Shown here: one piece after another, positions 16,106 to 25,190 of the stretch | How the letters are laid out: the number at the start of each line of letters is the position of its first letter | How positions within the stretch are numbered: position 1 is the stretch's first letter | Assembly: GCA_019119635.1 (NCBI GenBank) | Contig: DWWP01000019.1 | Location: 62,001-126,000 of the forward strand | Reading direction: 5' to 3' | Source: Candidatus Dietzia intestinipullorum | GTDB taxonomy: Bacteria > Actinomycetota > Actinomycetes > Mycobacteriales > Mycobacteriaceae | DNA length: 64,000 bases | Made by a program: the position numbers and the translations under genes | Notes under the pieces: generated by a model | The model's database searches: none | Seen by the model: the letters and a program-made list of their open reading frames with translations, nothing else | What the model was told of the DNA's origin: nothing

Positions 16106-16924
16106 TTACGCGGAGCTGCCGAGGGCCGCGCCGGCGAGGACGAGCGGATCGAGGTCCCACCACTGGCCGAAGTCCGCGGCGTAGACCCGGTTGAGGTCCG
16201 ACTCGACGCCCCCGACGGTCACCTGCTGCTTCACCGGGAGCTGGTGGATGGTGGCGGCGGGGTTCAGCCGACCGTTCGAGCCCCAGTCGTGCTGCCAGAA
16301 GTACTCACCGAGGCCGCGCGAGCGGCACCAGTCGATCGTGGGCGCGTTGGCGTAGACGCCGAGCTTCAGGCCCGCCCCGTGCAGGTGGGCGCGCCAGCGA
16401 TCGAGGTAGGGGGCGATCTGGTTATCGAACTGCGCCCGGTCGGGGTTGTCGTCGATGGCCACGTACATGGGCACGCCGGACGGCCCCCCCGCCTCGCGGT
16501 GGATCCGGATGCCGATCGGGGCGTGGTGGTCGCCGCCGCCGGCCCCTTCCTTCCAGTCGGCTTCCTCCGCACGGCCGTACTGGTAGCAGGAGACCATCGT
16601 GAGGCCGTTGGCACGGAAATCGTCGACCTCGCCGCGCCGCAGGGGCTTGCCCGACATCCACTCCGCGCCCGGACGACGGTTGGAGCAGTATCGGACGGCG
16701 CCGAGGTGACCGGCTGCGCGGACAGCCGCGCCCGACGGCGGCCCGGACGCGTAGTCGAGGAGCGAGCCGATCGGCACGCCGAGCCCGGCGCCCGGGAGAT
16801 TTCCGAACGGTGCGGGGATGCCGGACTGGGCGCCGACGGTGGGGGCGATTCCCGCGGCGATCGCTCCGGCCCCGGCTGCACCGAGCCCGGCGCGACGGAG
16901 GAAGGTTCGACGGTCGAATGTCAT
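16106..16924 (-). CDS. Tat-exported DUF1906 glycoside hydrolase-like protein
   Basis: From the ATG at 16924 (GGAGAG upstream) the product is 272 residues and begins with a twin-arginine signal, DRRTFLRRAGLGAAGAGAIA. The mature part matches the DUF1906 (Rv2525c-like) TIM-barrel domain: LLDYASGPPSGAAVRAAG, AVRYCSNRR, MVSCYQYG, then PMYVAIDDN, LGVYANAPTIDWCRSRG and YFWQHDWGSNG. Rv2525c of M. tuberculosis is Tat-exported and linked to peptidoglycan and beta-lactam sensitivity, and resembles a glycoside hydrolase. The same location and role are likely here, but the substrate is unproven. Confidence 0.9.
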   Translation of the reverse strand: MTFDRRTFLRRAGLGAAGAGAIAAGIAPTVGAQSGIPAPFGNLPGAGLGVPIGSLLDYASGPPSGAAVRAAGHLGAVRYCSNRRPGAEWMSGKPLRRGEVDDFRANGLTMVSCYQYGRAEEADWKEGAGGGDHHAPIGIRIHREAGGPSGVPMYVAIDDNPDRAQFDNQIAPYLDRWRAHLHGAGLKLGVYANAPTIDWCRSRGLGEYFWQHDWGSNGRLNPAATIHQLPVKQQVTVGGVESDLNRVYAADFGQWWDLDPLVLAGAALGSSA

Positions 16925-17073
16925 GAGCTCTCCGGAAGTTCGATCGGGGCGGAAGTGGCGCGTGAGATCGCACCCGCGTGACGAGTGTGTCACAAGATCA
17001 TCGCGGAGTCCCGCCCGGCGTTACCACACGGGTGCGCGAACACTCCGCACGCAGGGCTGGTTGACTACGGTTC

Positions 17074-18087
17074 GTGAGCAGAACAGCACGCCGGCAGGCA
17101 CGTGGGCCACTCGGGCCGGCACGCCGGCAGGCACGCAGCCACCCACGATGGACGGCGTCCGACGTGGTCGACCAGGCAGGGCGGACCGTCGTCGTGACCG
17201 GCGCCAACGGCGGCCTCGGACTGGCCACCACCGCCGTGCTCGCGTCGCGGGGCGCGCGGGTGATCATGGCCTGCCGGGACGAGGAGAAGGCCGCGGCCGC
17301 CCGCGCGTCGCTTCCCGCCGACGCGCGGGGGCGCACCGAGGTCCGCCCGCTCGACCTGGCCGACCTCGACGCCGTCCGGGAGTTCGTGGACGACGTCGAC
17401 GAGCCGGTGGACGTGCTCGTCAACAACGCGGGGCTGATGAACATCCCGCACGCGCGGACGGCCCAGGGACACGAGATGCAGTTCGGCGTGAACGTCCTGG
17501 CCCATCACGCGCTCCTGCGGGGTCTCGCGCCCCGGCTCACCGACCGCGTCGTCTGGCTGGGCTCGCTCGCACACCTCGCCGGCCGGGTCGAGCCGGACGA
17601 CCTGAGCATGGAGCTGCGCGGATACCGGCCGCTGGCCGCGTACGCGCACTCCAAACTGGCGTGCATCATGCTCGCGTACGAGTGGCAGCGGCGGTTCGAC
17701 CGCGAGGGCTCCGGATTGCGGTCGGTGGCAGCGCACCCCGGCTACGCGGCGACGGAGCTCATCCGGCAGAGCGGACGCTCCGGGGCCGATCGGTTCTTCG
17801 CACTGGGCAACGCGATCCCCGGCGCGGGCCAGTCAGCCCGGATGGGCGCGCTGCCGAGCCTGTACGCGGCCACGGTGCCGGACCTGCCCGGCGGCTCGTT
17901 CATCGGCCCCGACCGGCTCGGAGGGCTCCGCGGCCACCCGGCCCCCACCCCGGCGGCCCGGCGGTCACGCGACCGCGAGATCGGGGCGGCCCTGTGGGAC
18001 CGCTGCAGCGAGATGGCGGAGTACCGCCACCCCCCGAGTCGTCAGAGCAGACCGGAGGCGGAGAGCCCGTCGCGCAGTCGCTCCTGA
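17074..18087 (+). CDS. Short-chain dehydrogenase/reductase
   Basis: This SDR resembles the retinol dehydrogenase/protochlorophyllide reductase-like group. The NAD(P) motif TGANGGLGLAT, NNAG (residue about 118) and the YAHSK catalytic pair are present in order. The best initiation codon is uncertain: the GTG at 17074 gives 337 residues, but the first 30 are Arg/Ala-rich and encoded by a repeat, and homologues usually begin near WTASDVVDQAGRTVVV. The C-terminal 15 residues run antisense into dapA, a 46-bp convergent overlap. Substrate unknown. Confidence 0.85.
   Translation: MSRTARRQARGPLGPARRQARSHPRWTASDVVDQAGRTVVVTGANGGLGLATTAVLASRGARVIMACRDEEKAAAARASLPADARGRTEVRPLDLADLDAVREFVDDVDEPVDVLVNNAGLMNIPHARTAQGHEMQFGVNVLAHHALLRGLAPRLTDRVVWLGSLAHLAGRVEPDDLSMELRGYRPLAAYAHSKLACIMLAYEWQRRFDREGSGLRSVAAHPGYAATELIRQSGRSGADRFFALGNAIPGAGQSARMGALPSLYAATVPDLPGGSFIGPDRLGGLRGHPAPTPAARRSRDREIGAALWDRCSEMAEYRHPPSRQSRPEAESPSRSRS
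17086..17135. repeat. 17-bp direct repeat at the SDR 5' end
   Basis: GCACGCCGGCAGGCACG occurs identically at 17086-17102 and 17119-17135, a period of 33 bp. In frame it encodes ARRQAR twice, 11 residues apart. It may be a small minisatellite in the N-terminus or untranslated leader. Confidence 0.8.
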
Positions 18088-18929
18088 TGCTCCGGCGGGC
18101 CCTGGAGCAACGGCATCCGCAGCTGGTCGGACCCGATCAGTCCCTGCATCTTGAGGGCGGCCTTGACCTGGATCGCCCCCTGCGAGGTGTGCATGATCGC
18201 GTCCACGGCCGGGATGAGCCGGGCGTGGATCTCGCGGGCGCGGGGGAGATCGCCGGCGTCGATCGCGTCGATCATCGCCCGGTAGTCGTCTCCGGCGACG
18301 TGGCCGACCACCGAGACGATGCCGGCCGCGCCCATGGCCAGGTGCGCGAAGTTCGCCACGTCGTCACCCGAGAACCACAGGAGGTCGGTCTCGGCCATCA
18401 GCCTGCTCGACTCGAAGAGGTCGCCCTTGGCGTCCTTGACCGCCCGGACGTGGGGCACCTCGTCCAGTCGGCGGATGGTGTCCGTGGCCAGGGCCGTGCC
18501 GGTCCGACCGGGGATGTCGTAGACCATGACTGGCCGCTCGCCGGCCTCGGCCACCATGCGGAAGTGCTCGACGATCCCGTGCTGCGTGGGCTTGTTGTAG
18601 TAGGGCGTCACCACCAGGAGGGAGTCGGCGCCCCGCGCCACCATCTCCCGGGCCGCGCGCATGGAGTGCTCCGTGTCATTGGTGCCGCAGCCGGCCATCA
18701 CGGAGACCCTGTCGCCGACGGCCTCGACGACGGCGCGGACGGAGTCGTAGTCCTCGTCGTCCGTGGTGGTGGCCGACTCGCCGGTGGTCCCGTTGACCAG
18801 CAGTCCGTCGTGCCCGTGATCGGCCAGATGGACGGCGAGGCGCTGCAGCCCGTCGAAGTCGATCGAGCCGTCGTCATGCATGGGGGTCACCATCGCGGTG
18901 ATGACCCGACCGAAAGGGTTGTCCGACAT
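18042..18929 (-). CDS. dapA: 4-hydroxy-tetrahydrodipicolinate synthase
   Basis: DapA condenses pyruvate with aspartate semialdehyde for lysine and diaminopimelate synthesis. From the ATG at 18929 the product is 295 residues, the family norm. The Schiff-base Lys165 is in VRAVKDAKGD, the general-acid Tyr137 in VYDIPGRTG, and NGTTGES (near 46-52) is the substrate loop; PYYNKPTQ is also typical. A longer frame reaching 18995 is not needed. It is not in an operon with dapB here. The 3' end overlaps the SDR gene by 46 bp on the opposite strand. Confidence 0.94.
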   Translation of the reverse strand: MSDNPFGRVITAMVTPMHDDGSIDFDGLQRLAVHLADHGHDGLLVNGTTGESATTTDDEDYDSVRAVVEAVGDRVSVMAGCGTNDTEHSMRAAREMVARGADSLLVVTPYYNKPTQHGIVEHFRMVAEAGERPVMVYDIPGRTGTALATDTIRRLDEVPHVRAVKDAKGDLFESSRLMAETDLLWFSGDDVANFAHLAMGAAGIVSVVGHVAGDDYRAMIDAIDAGDLPRAREIHARLIPAVDAIMHTSQGAIQVKAALKMQGLIGSDQLRMPLLQGPPEHQERLRDGLSASGLL

Positions 18930-19035
18930 GAGCACCAGACTATGCGTTGACCGGCGGTGAGGCACGGAATGACGGGCGCGGTTCGCCCGGCTCACCCCTG
19001 GCGGGGGCGGTGACCGACGCGCCGCGGCGAGGCGG

Positions 19036-19161
19036 CTACCGGGCCTTGTCGGGATTGGTGTCGAGGAAGCGGCCGAGAGTGTTGTCGACGACGATGTGGG
19101 CCACCTCGTTTGTCGTGGCCACTCCCACGCGAAGCGTGGCGGCGAGCGCGTTCTGCAGCAT
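19036..19161 (-). CDS. 41-residue hypothetical small protein
   Basis: A short frame runs from an ATG at 19161 to a TAG at 19036-19038 with an AGGGAGG ribosome site 5 bp upstream. It encodes MLQNALAATLRVGVATTNEV then AHIVVDNTLGRFLDTNPDKAR. No family was recognised. The N-terminal part could form an amphipathic helix; the C-terminus is charged. The surrounding 18930-19308 interval (about 380 bp) holds no other gene. The ribosome site and clean frame support translation; function is unknown. Confidence 0.45.
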   Translation of the reverse strand: MLQNALAATLRVGVATTNEVAHIVVDNTLGRFLDTNPDKAR

Positions 19162-19264
19162 CGGAGCCTCCCTGGACAATGTGACGATGCTCACCATACA
19201 ACGGTATGGTCGCCGGCGGTGCCGAACGGCCCCCTCGCACCATCGCCGCGCGGCGCCCCGGATG

Positions 19265-19270
19265 TTATAG
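19265..19270 (+). promoter_or_regulatory. Possible -10 element of the second pirin gene
   Basis: TATAGT matches a housekeeping -10 hexamer 38 bp before the GTG start of the pirin gene. No convincing -35 is visible. Confidence 0.35.
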
Positions 19271-19308
19271 TTGATGCGTCACACACATAGCCCGCGCGAG
19301 GAGGCACA

Positions 19309-20097
19309 GTGCTCGAACAGAAGGTCAGCATCCGCCGGTCGTCGACCCGCTCCCGCACCGCGGGCGGCTGGCTGGAGTCGCGCCACTCGTTCTCCTTCGC
19401 CCGCCACCAGGACCCGATGAACACGCACTTCGGCCGGCTGCTGGTGAGCAACGACGACCGCATCGCGGCCGGCACCGGATTCGACACCCACGGCCACCGG
19501 GACATGGAGATCGTCACCTGGGTCATGTCCGGCTCCCTGGTCCACCAGGACTCCGAGGGGCACAGCGGGATCATCTACCCCGGCCTCGCACAACGCATGA
19601 GCGCCGGGTCCGGGGTCCTGCACTCCGAACGCAACGACGGATGGCGGGACGGCTCCATCCGACACGACCGGCCCCACACGGAGCCGGTGCACCTGGTCCA
19701 GATGTGGGTCGTGCCGGACGAATCCGGCGGGGATCCCGGCTACGACCAGCGGGAGATCGATCAGGCCGAGCTGACCGACGACCTCGTCGTCGTCGCCGGA
19801 GGGAAGGACCTCTACCCCGACCGGGCGGCGACCCGGATCCGGAACCGCTCCTCCGCACTCCTGGCCTCGCGACTGGGGCCCGGACGGTCCATCGTCCTCC
19901 CGGACGCGCCGTACGTGCACCTGTACGTCCCGCTCGGCTCGGCGGAGCTGGAGGGCGAGGGGGCGCTCGTCGCCGGCGACGCCGCACGCATGACCGCGAG
20001 CGGCGGCCGCCGCATCGCCGCCGGGCCCGGCAGCGCCGAGGTCCTCGTGTGGGAGATGCACGAGGGCATGACGATGCTCGACGTGCGCGGGCACTGA
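19309..20097 (+). CDS. Pirin family protein (YhaK-like subgroup)
   Basis: From a GTG at 19309 (GGAGG upstream) the product is 262 residues. It carries the N-terminal cupin with FDTHGHRDMEIVTWVMSG and then RMSAGSGVLHSERN, the metal-binding His/Glu set of pirins. The C-terminal half is the cupin_8-like domain usual in YhaK-type pirins. Likely cytosolic, metal-binding and redox-linked; enzyme activity unknown. It differs clearly from the 333-residue pirin at 6027, so these are not recent duplicates. Confidence 0.9.
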   Translation: MLEQKVSIRRSSTRSRTAGGWLESRHSFSFARHQDPMNTHFGRLLVSNDDRIAAGTGFDTHGHRDMEIVTWVMSGSLVHQDSEGHSGIIYPGLAQRMSAGSGVLHSERNDGWRDGSIRHDRPHTEPVHLVQMWVVPDESGGDPGYDQREIDQAELTDDLVVVAGGKDLYPDRAATRIRNRSSALLASRLGPGRSIVLPDAPYVHLYVPLGSAELEGEGALVAGDAARMTASGGRRIAAGPGSAEVLVWEMHEGMTMLDVRGH

Positions 20098-20116
20098 CCT
20101 GCCACGAACCGCAGGC

Positions 20117-20133
20117 GCCCCGCGCGCCGGGGC
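20117..20133. terminator. Short hairpin between convergent pirin and BCCT genes
   Basis: GCCCCG, 5-nt loop, CGGGGC lies in the 40-bp gap between the two convergent stops. It is small but well placed for bidirectional termination. Confidence 0.4.
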
Positions 20134-20137
20134 CGGG

Positions 20138-21862
20138 TCAGTTGCTGCCGGCTCCGTCCGAGCCCTCGGACGACACGGGGGCGCCGTCGTCCTCCTCCTC
20201 GTCGGGGATCTGGTTGAGCGGATGCACCGGCTCGGGCGAGGGCAGGCACTCGTTCTCCTCGAGCGCCTCCGCCGAGTAGGCGCGCTGCCACTGGCGCGTG
20301 ACCGTCGGCGGCCGCTCCCCGAGGTCGTTGGTGATGCCGCGCACCAGGCTGTACATCATGACGAAGCCCATGACGAAGAACGGCAGGCCGATCACCGTGA
20401 TGACCTCCTGCAGCGCCGTGAGGCCGCCCTCGCCGGTAAAGGCCAGGAGTGTCGCGCCGACCGCACCCATCAGGACCCCCCAGATCACTCGCTGGTGGGT
20501 CGGCGAGACCTGGACGTCGTCGTCCTTGCCGGAGGCGATCATGTCCACGACCATCGCCGCCGAGTCGACGGAGGTGGTGAAGAAGATGACGACGAGCAGG
20601 ACGGCGAGTCCCGAGAGGAAGGTCGCCAGCGGGTAGTTGGACAGGAACGCGAACAGGGCGCCGGGGATATCGCCCTCCTCGACCACCGCCTGAGCCAGCC
20701 CCCCGGAGCCGAAGAGCTCGATATGGAAGGAAGCCATGCCGAAGATGCCGAACCACAGCACCGAGAACGCCACCGGGAGCCCGAGGACACCGAAGACGAA
20801 CTGGCGGATCGTCCTGCCGCGGCTGATGCGCGCGATGAAGATGCCGACGAACGGCGACCAGGTGATGGTCCACGCCCAGTAGAAGACCGTCCAGGTGTTC
20901 TGCCAGGAGGCCAGGTCGTCACTGGCCGGGAAGACGTTGTTCCACAGCGCCAGCTCGGGCAGCGTCGAGAGGTAGACGCCCAGCGACTCGACGGTGCCCT
21001 TGAGCAGGAACAGGGTCGGCCCGGTGATGAGGATGAAGATCAGCAGGCCGATCGCCATCGCGATGTTGAGGTTCGAGAGCCGCTTGATGCCCTTCTCGAG
21101 CCCCAGCGCCACCGAGGTGCAGGCGATGGCCGTGACGATCGCGATGATGAGGACCTGGACCAGCGGCGACATCGCGACGCCGAACAGCTCGTCCAGCCCC
21201 GCGTTGATCTGCAGGGTGCCGAGCCCGACCGAGGTGGCCACGCCGAAGACGGTGCCCACCAGGGCGACGATGTCGATGGCCTTGCCGATCGGGCCGAAAA
21301 CCTTGTCCCCCAGCAGCGGCGCGAAGATCGAGCTGACCCGCGGGGGCATCTTGCGCTTGTAGATGAAGTACGCGAAAGCCAGCGCCGGCAGCGCGAAGAT
21401 GGTCCAGGTGTGCAGGCCGAAGTGGTACAGAGTGAACGCCATGGCTTCGTGGGCCGCGTCCGTGGAGGCCGGCTCGACACCGCCGCGGGGCGGGGTGGCG
21501 AAGTGCGAGACGGGCTCGGCCACGCCCCAGAACATGAGGATCGAGCCGATGCCGGCCGCGAACAACATGCCGAACCAGGTGAGGGTCGAGTGCTCGGGCT
21601 CCTCGTCGTCGGCACCCAGCCTGACGTGCCCGAACCGGCTGATCCCGATCCAGAGCAGGAAGCCCAGGAACACGGTGACGCCGAAGATGTAGAACCACCC
21701 GAGGTTGGTCATGATCCAGCCGGAGGCCGTGCCGAAGACGTTGCCGACCCAGCCACCCGCGAAGAAGGTGATGACCACGAAGGCCACGATGACGCCGACG
21801 GTGGTGAGAAAGACTCCGGGGTCGGTCTTCAGTCTCAGTGCGCGCGTGATCTTGTCGCCCAT
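20138..21862 (-). CDS. BCCT family betaine/choline/carnitine transporter
   Basis: The 574-residue membrane protein has about 12 transmembrane helices and the BCCT signature WAWTITWSPFVGIFIARISR near residue 330. WTIFALPALAFAYFIYKRK (near residue 145) and VTAIACTSVALGLEKG are also typical. Members take up compatible solutes with Na+ or H+, often in response to osmotic stress (BetP, EctP, LcoP types in corynebacteria). The acidic C-terminal tail (DEEEDDGAPVSSEGSDG) differs from the basic osmosensing tail of BetP, so the mode of control may differ. Substrate cannot be fixed. Confidence 0.93.
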   Translation of the reverse strand: MGDKITRALRLKTDPGVFLTTVGVIVAFVVITFFAGGWVGNVFGTASGWIMTNLGWFYIFGVTVFLGFLLWIGISRFGHVRLGADDEEPEHSTLTWFGMLFAAGIGSILMFWGVAEPVSHFATPPRGGVEPASTDAAHEAMAFTLYHFGLHTWTIFALPALAFAYFIYKRKMPPRVSSIFAPLLGDKVFGPIGKAIDIVALVGTVFGVATSVGLGTLQINAGLDELFGVAMSPLVQVLIIAIVTAIACTSVALGLEKGIKRLSNLNIAMAIGLLIFILITGPTLFLLKGTVESLGVYLSTLPELALWNNVFPASDDLASWQNTWTVFYWAWTITWSPFVGIFIARISRGRTIRQFVFGVLGLPVAFSVLWFGIFGMASFHIELFGSGGLAQAVVEEGDIPGALFAFLSNYPLATFLSGLAVLLVVIFFTTSVDSAAMVVDMIASGKDDDVQVSPTHQRVIWGVLMGAVGATLLAFTGEGGLTALQEVITVIGLPFFVMGFVMMYSLVRGITNDLGERPPTVTRQWQRAYSAEALEENECLPSPEPVHPLNQIPDEEEDDGAPVSSEGSDGAGSN

Positions 21863-21889
21863 GGCGTTCCCCTGACGGCTCGGGATAAA

Positions 21890-22459
21890 TCAGTACGCAA
21901 AGTTGTGTACCACGAAAACTTTGCCAGCACCGTAGGCGATGCCCATTCCGGCCGAACGGTAACCCGGATCGAGAAGATTCTCATTGTGGCCGGGGGAGTT
22001 CTTCCACAGGTCCACCAGGCACACCGCGCCGCAGTGCGTGCCCGCGGCCACGATGTTCTCACCGTGGCCGCGATTGATCAGCGCGTGGTTGTGGACCACC
22101 TCGTCGCGGGCGGCGAGCCGATCCGCCCACGCCTGCGCCTCGGCGTCGAGGCCACTGTTCGGGGCCAGCGTGCCCAGGCCGTGGGCGACGCGGTACCCGT
22201 CGATCTCCCGGACGATCCCCTCGCGCAGCCCACCGGAGACGTCCCGGTAGGCCAGCTCGCTCGAGCCCACCGCGGCGAGCGCCTCCGGCGGGATGGCCGC
22301 ACGGGCCTGGGAGACGAGCCCGTCCACCACGTGCTGGGGCACGATCGGCGGAAGGGCCTGTGCGGACGCGGTCCCCGCGCCGAGGCCGACCACGGTGGCC
22401 GAGGTGACGACGACGGTCGCGAGTGACGCGGTGAGTCTGGAGCGCATGATGGTGATCAT
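21890..22459 (-). CDS. Secreted CAP/SCP domain protein
   Basis: The 189-residue product has a signal peptide (about residues 1-33, ending TASA) and a CAP domain: NSGLDAEAQAWADRLAARDE, HNHALINRGHGENIV, WKNSPGHNENLLDPGYRSAG and VFVVHNFAY. The His and Glu residues of the CAP cleft are present. A Cys pair in GTHCGAVCLVD could form a disulfide. Bacterial CAP proteins are secreted or wall-associated, with poorly known roles. An alternative ATG is four codons downstream. Confidence 0.9.
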   Translation of the reverse strand: MITIMRSRLTASLATVVVTSATVVGLGAGTASAQALPPIVPQHVVDGLVSQARAAIPPEALAAVGSSELAYRDVSGGLREGIVREIDGYRVAHGLGTLAPNSGLDAEAQAWADRLAARDEVVHNHALINRGHGENIVAAGTHCGAVCLVDLWKNSPGHNENLLDPGYRSAGMGIAYGAGKVFVVHNFAY

Positions 22460-22566
22460 GCCGCCTCATCACGTCTGAAGCGAGTCGAATGAAGCATGTG
22501 ACGGGGGAGGCGCGTAACTGGTGCGACCTGCGTAAATCACTGTTATCGGTGGGACTGGTGTTGCAG

Positions 22567-23538
22567 TCAGGGCACGAGGAACAGTCCCGCCCCCGGAAGG
22601 ACTTCGACGGTCACAGGGAGCGGCGCGACCGCGTCCCCGTCCGCGAACGCCTCCACGTCCGCAGCCTCGATCCGGACCGTGCGGCAACGCCGCGTCACCA
22701 CGCCGGGCCGCCCGACGTGGGTGCCCGAGTAGATCCTGGGGAACGCCCACGCCAGACGCGGCTTGGAGATGTTCTCGACATAACAGACGTCGAGGAGACC
22801 GTCCGCACGGTCCGCGTCGGGGGCGATCCGCATGTTGCCGCCGTAGGTGCGCGTGATCGCGTACGCGCTCAGTAGGATGTCCTCCTCCACCCGCTCGTCG
22901 CCGTCGAAGGTCAGGGTGAACCGCCGCGCCCGGTACCGCGCGAACTCCATGGCGGAGGCCAGGACATAGCGCAGCGGCCCGGAGAGGAGTTCCATCTCGT
23001 TGACCCGACGATTGACGGCCGAGTCGAGCCCCGCGCACACGATGGAGGCGAAGACCTGCGGCTCACCGCCGTCCGGGGTCACCCGGCCCAGGTCGACGCG
23101 TTCCACCCGACCGGCGACCAGGAGGTCCGCAGCGGCCTCCGTGCTCTTCAGCGGCACGCCGTACTCCCGGGCGAGGTCATTGCCGGTGCCCGCCGGGATG
23201 ATGCCGAGCGGGACGCCGGAATGGGCCTGCGCCTGCACCGCCAACGAGATCATGCCGTCGCCGCCGCACACGGCGAGCGCGTCGACCTCGCCCGCGACGC
23301 CGCGCTCGACGGCCCGGCGGGCGAGCTCCTGGGACTCCTCGACGGTCTCGCCGCTGAGCAGTCGGACCTCCACCCCGTGCCCGCGGAGCCTGGCGGCGGC
23401 GCGGTCGGCGATCTCCGCGCCCCGGCCGCCACCCGAGGCGGGGTTGACCAGCAGGTCCACCGACCGGATGTCCCGGTAGGAGAACCGGGCGTCCAGGTCA
23501 TCGGGACTCAGGGGATCGGCGCCATCGGAGGCGCTCAC
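22567..23538 (-). CDS. Diacylglycerol/lipid kinase (DagK, YegS/Rv2252-like)
   Basis: The kinase starts at a GTG (23538) that overlaps the TGA of the upstream FAD oxidase, giving 323 residues. Motifs are LVNPASGGGRG (nucleotide loop), ALAVCGGDGMISLAVQA (GGDGT-like) and GIIPAGTGNDLARE. The C-terminal beta domain ends VEVLPGAGLFLVP. The M. tuberculosis homologue Rv2252 phosphorylates diacylglycerol and affects phosphatidylinositol mannosides. The neighbours match Rv2249c-Rv2251, which supports a role in phospholipid precursor supply. Cytosolic face of the membrane. Confidence 0.9.
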   Translation of the reverse strand: MSASDGADPLSPDDLDARFSYRDIRSVDLLVNPASGGGRGAEIADRAAARLRGHGVEVRLLSGETVEESQELARRAVERGVAGEVDALAVCGGDGMISLAVQAQAHSGVPLGIIPAGTGNDLAREYGVPLKSTEAAADLLVAGRVERVDLGRVTPDGGEPQVFASIVCAGLDSAVNRRVNEMELLSGPLRYVLASAMEFARYRARRFTLTFDGDERVEEDILLSAYAITRTYGGNMRIAPDADRADGLLDVCYVENISKPRLAWAFPRIYSGTHVGRPGVVTRRCRTVRIEAADVEAFADGDAVAPLPVTVEVLPGAGLFLVP

Positions 23539-25190
23539 GGGATCAGCGTCCCCGGGTTGCACACCCCGTGCGGGTCGACCGCGGACTTGACCGCCCGCAG
23601 CATCCGCGCGCCCACCTCACCGATCTCGGATTCGAGGTAGGGGCGATGGTCGGCCCCCACCGCATGGTGGTGCGTGATGGTGCCGCCGGCCGCCACGATC
23701 GCCTCGCTGGCCGCCCGCTTGGCCTCGAGCCACTGCGCCACCGGGTCGTCGCCACGCTGACCGGCGACGACGGTGAAGTACAGCGAGGCGCCCGTCGGAT
23801 AGACGTGGCTGATGTGGCACATGACCAGCGCCGAGGTGCCGCTCGCCTCGAGCGAGGACGTCAGCGCGCCCGTGACGGCCTCCTTGAGTGCGGAGAGGTT
23901 GGACCAGTCGGTCGCCGTCTCCAGCGTCTCGACCAGTGCCCCGTTGTCCAGCAGCGAGTCGCGCAGCACTGGCGCACCGAAGCGGCCGTGCTCCCACGAC
24001 TCGGCGGGCCCCGCCCCCAGCGACGTCCCGCCGTGGGCGAGCAGGACCGCACGGGTCTCGGCCTGCCGCGACTCTGTGTGGTCGTCGGTGCCCTCGAACA
24101 GGGCGATGCACAGGCAACCTCCCGAGCCCTCGGACTCCCCGGACCCGATCTCCTCGGTGGCGGCGGCCAGGTTGACCATGGTCTCCGTCTCGTCCGAGAG
24201 CCGGATGACCGTGGGGCCCGTGCCCTGCTGCTCGACGGTCCGCAGTGCCGCGGCGCCGGTGGCGAAGTCGGGGAACCGGAACGCCTCGTGCCGCACCGTC
24301 TCGGGAACCGGGTGCACCCGCACTCGCACACGGGTGCACACGCCGAAGGCGCCCTCGGACCCCATCAGCCACTGCCGGAGGTCGGGCCCGGCGGCCGAGG
24401 CCGGAGCGCGGCTCGACTCGATCACGCCCACCGGCGTGACTACCGTCAGCCCGCGGACCATCTCGTCGAACCGGCCGTAGCCCGCCGAGCTCTGCCCGGA
24501 CGAGCGCGTCATGGCGTACCCGCCGATCGAGGCGTACGGGAACGACTGGGGGAAGTGTCCGAGCGAGAACCCCTGCTCGGCCAGCAGTTCCTCCGCGCGC
24601 GGGCCGGTGAGCCCCGCGCCGAGCACGGCCTCGCCGGAGACGGCGTCCACCGATTCGAGTGCGTCGAAGTGCACCAGGTCGATCGAGAGCACGGCCCGGT
24701 GGCCGCCCGCGTCCGGGGCGAGTCCGCCGACGACGGACGTCCCGCCGCCGAAGGGCACCAGGGCGACGCCCTCGCGTCCGCACCAGTCGAGCAGGCCCGC
24801 CACCTCGTCGTCGTTCCTCGGAGCCACCACCGCGTCGGGGCAGTCGACCTGCGGGCGGGTGCGCCAGGCCAGCAGATCCGGCGTCGACTTCCCGCGCGCC
24901 CGCGGCAGCCGCTGGGCGTCGTCGGTCGAGACGTTCCCCTCCCCCACGACGGCCGCCAGCGCCGACAGGTCCTCGGCCCCCAGCCGCGACGGCGAGGCGG
25001 TGACGGCGGCGGGGTCGAACGGCGTCGTGGAGTCGACGGTCACCTCGAGGACGTCGCGCAGCAGCACGCGGATGTCCTCCGAGAGCTCCCGCGCCTCGTC
25101 CTCCGTGCCCCAGCGGGCCAGCGACATGGGCGGGACGGGCAGGTGGTCGCGGTCGGCGGCGGGTGTGTCCTCGGACTGGTTCTCAGGCAT
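23535..25190 (-). CDS. FAD-binding oxidase (alkyl-DHAP synthase-like, Rv2251-like)
   Basis: From the ATG at 25190 the product is 551 residues. It has a PP-loop FAD domain (VPFGGGTSVVGGLAP, PYASIGGYAMTRSSGQSSAGYG, GSEGAFGVCTRVRVRVHP) and a C-terminal FAD-oxidase domain with HISHVYPTGASLYFTV and HHHAVGADHRPYLESE. The C-terminal His-rich loop and overall order resemble alkyldihydroxyacetonephosphate synthases and Rv2251. It may act on glycerolipid or hydroxy-acid substrates; ether-lipid synthesis is only a family inference. Its stop is coupled to the DAG kinase start by GTGA. A longer frame upstream of 25190 crosses the operator and is unlikely. Confidence 0.88.
   Translation of the reverse strand: MPENQSEDTPAADRDHLPVPPMSLARWGTEDEARELSEDIRVLLRDVLEVTVDSTTPFDPAAVTASPSRLGAEDLSALAAVVGEGNVSTDDAQRLPRARGKSTPDLLAWRTRPQVDCPDAVVAPRNDDEVAGLLDWCGREGVALVPFGGGTSVVGGLAPDAGGHRAVLSIDLVHFDALESVDAVSGEAVLGAGLTGPRAEELLAEQGFSLGHFPQSFPYASIGGYAMTRSSGQSSAGYGRFDEMVRGLTVVTPVGVIESSRAPASAAGPDLRQWLMGSEGAFGVCTRVRVRVHPVPETVRHEAFRFPDFATGAAALRTVEQQGTGPTVIRLSDETETMVNLAAATEEIGSGESEGSGGCLCIALFEGTDDHTESRQAETRAVLLAHGGTSLGAGPAESWEHGRFGAPVLRDSLLDNGALVETLETATDWSNLSALKEAVTGALTSSLEASGTSALVMCHISHVYPTGASLYFTVVAGQRGDDPVAQWLEAKRAASEAIVAAGGTITHHHAVGADHRPYLESEIGEVGARMLRAVKSAVDPHGVCNPGTLIP

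Noticed and set aside
20222-22426. Long plus-strand open frame opposite the BCCT transporter gene
   Set aside because: It is a mirror of the transporter codons in high-GC DNA: low-complexity Arg/Asp/Glu sequence and no domain. The transporter on the other strand has a full signature.
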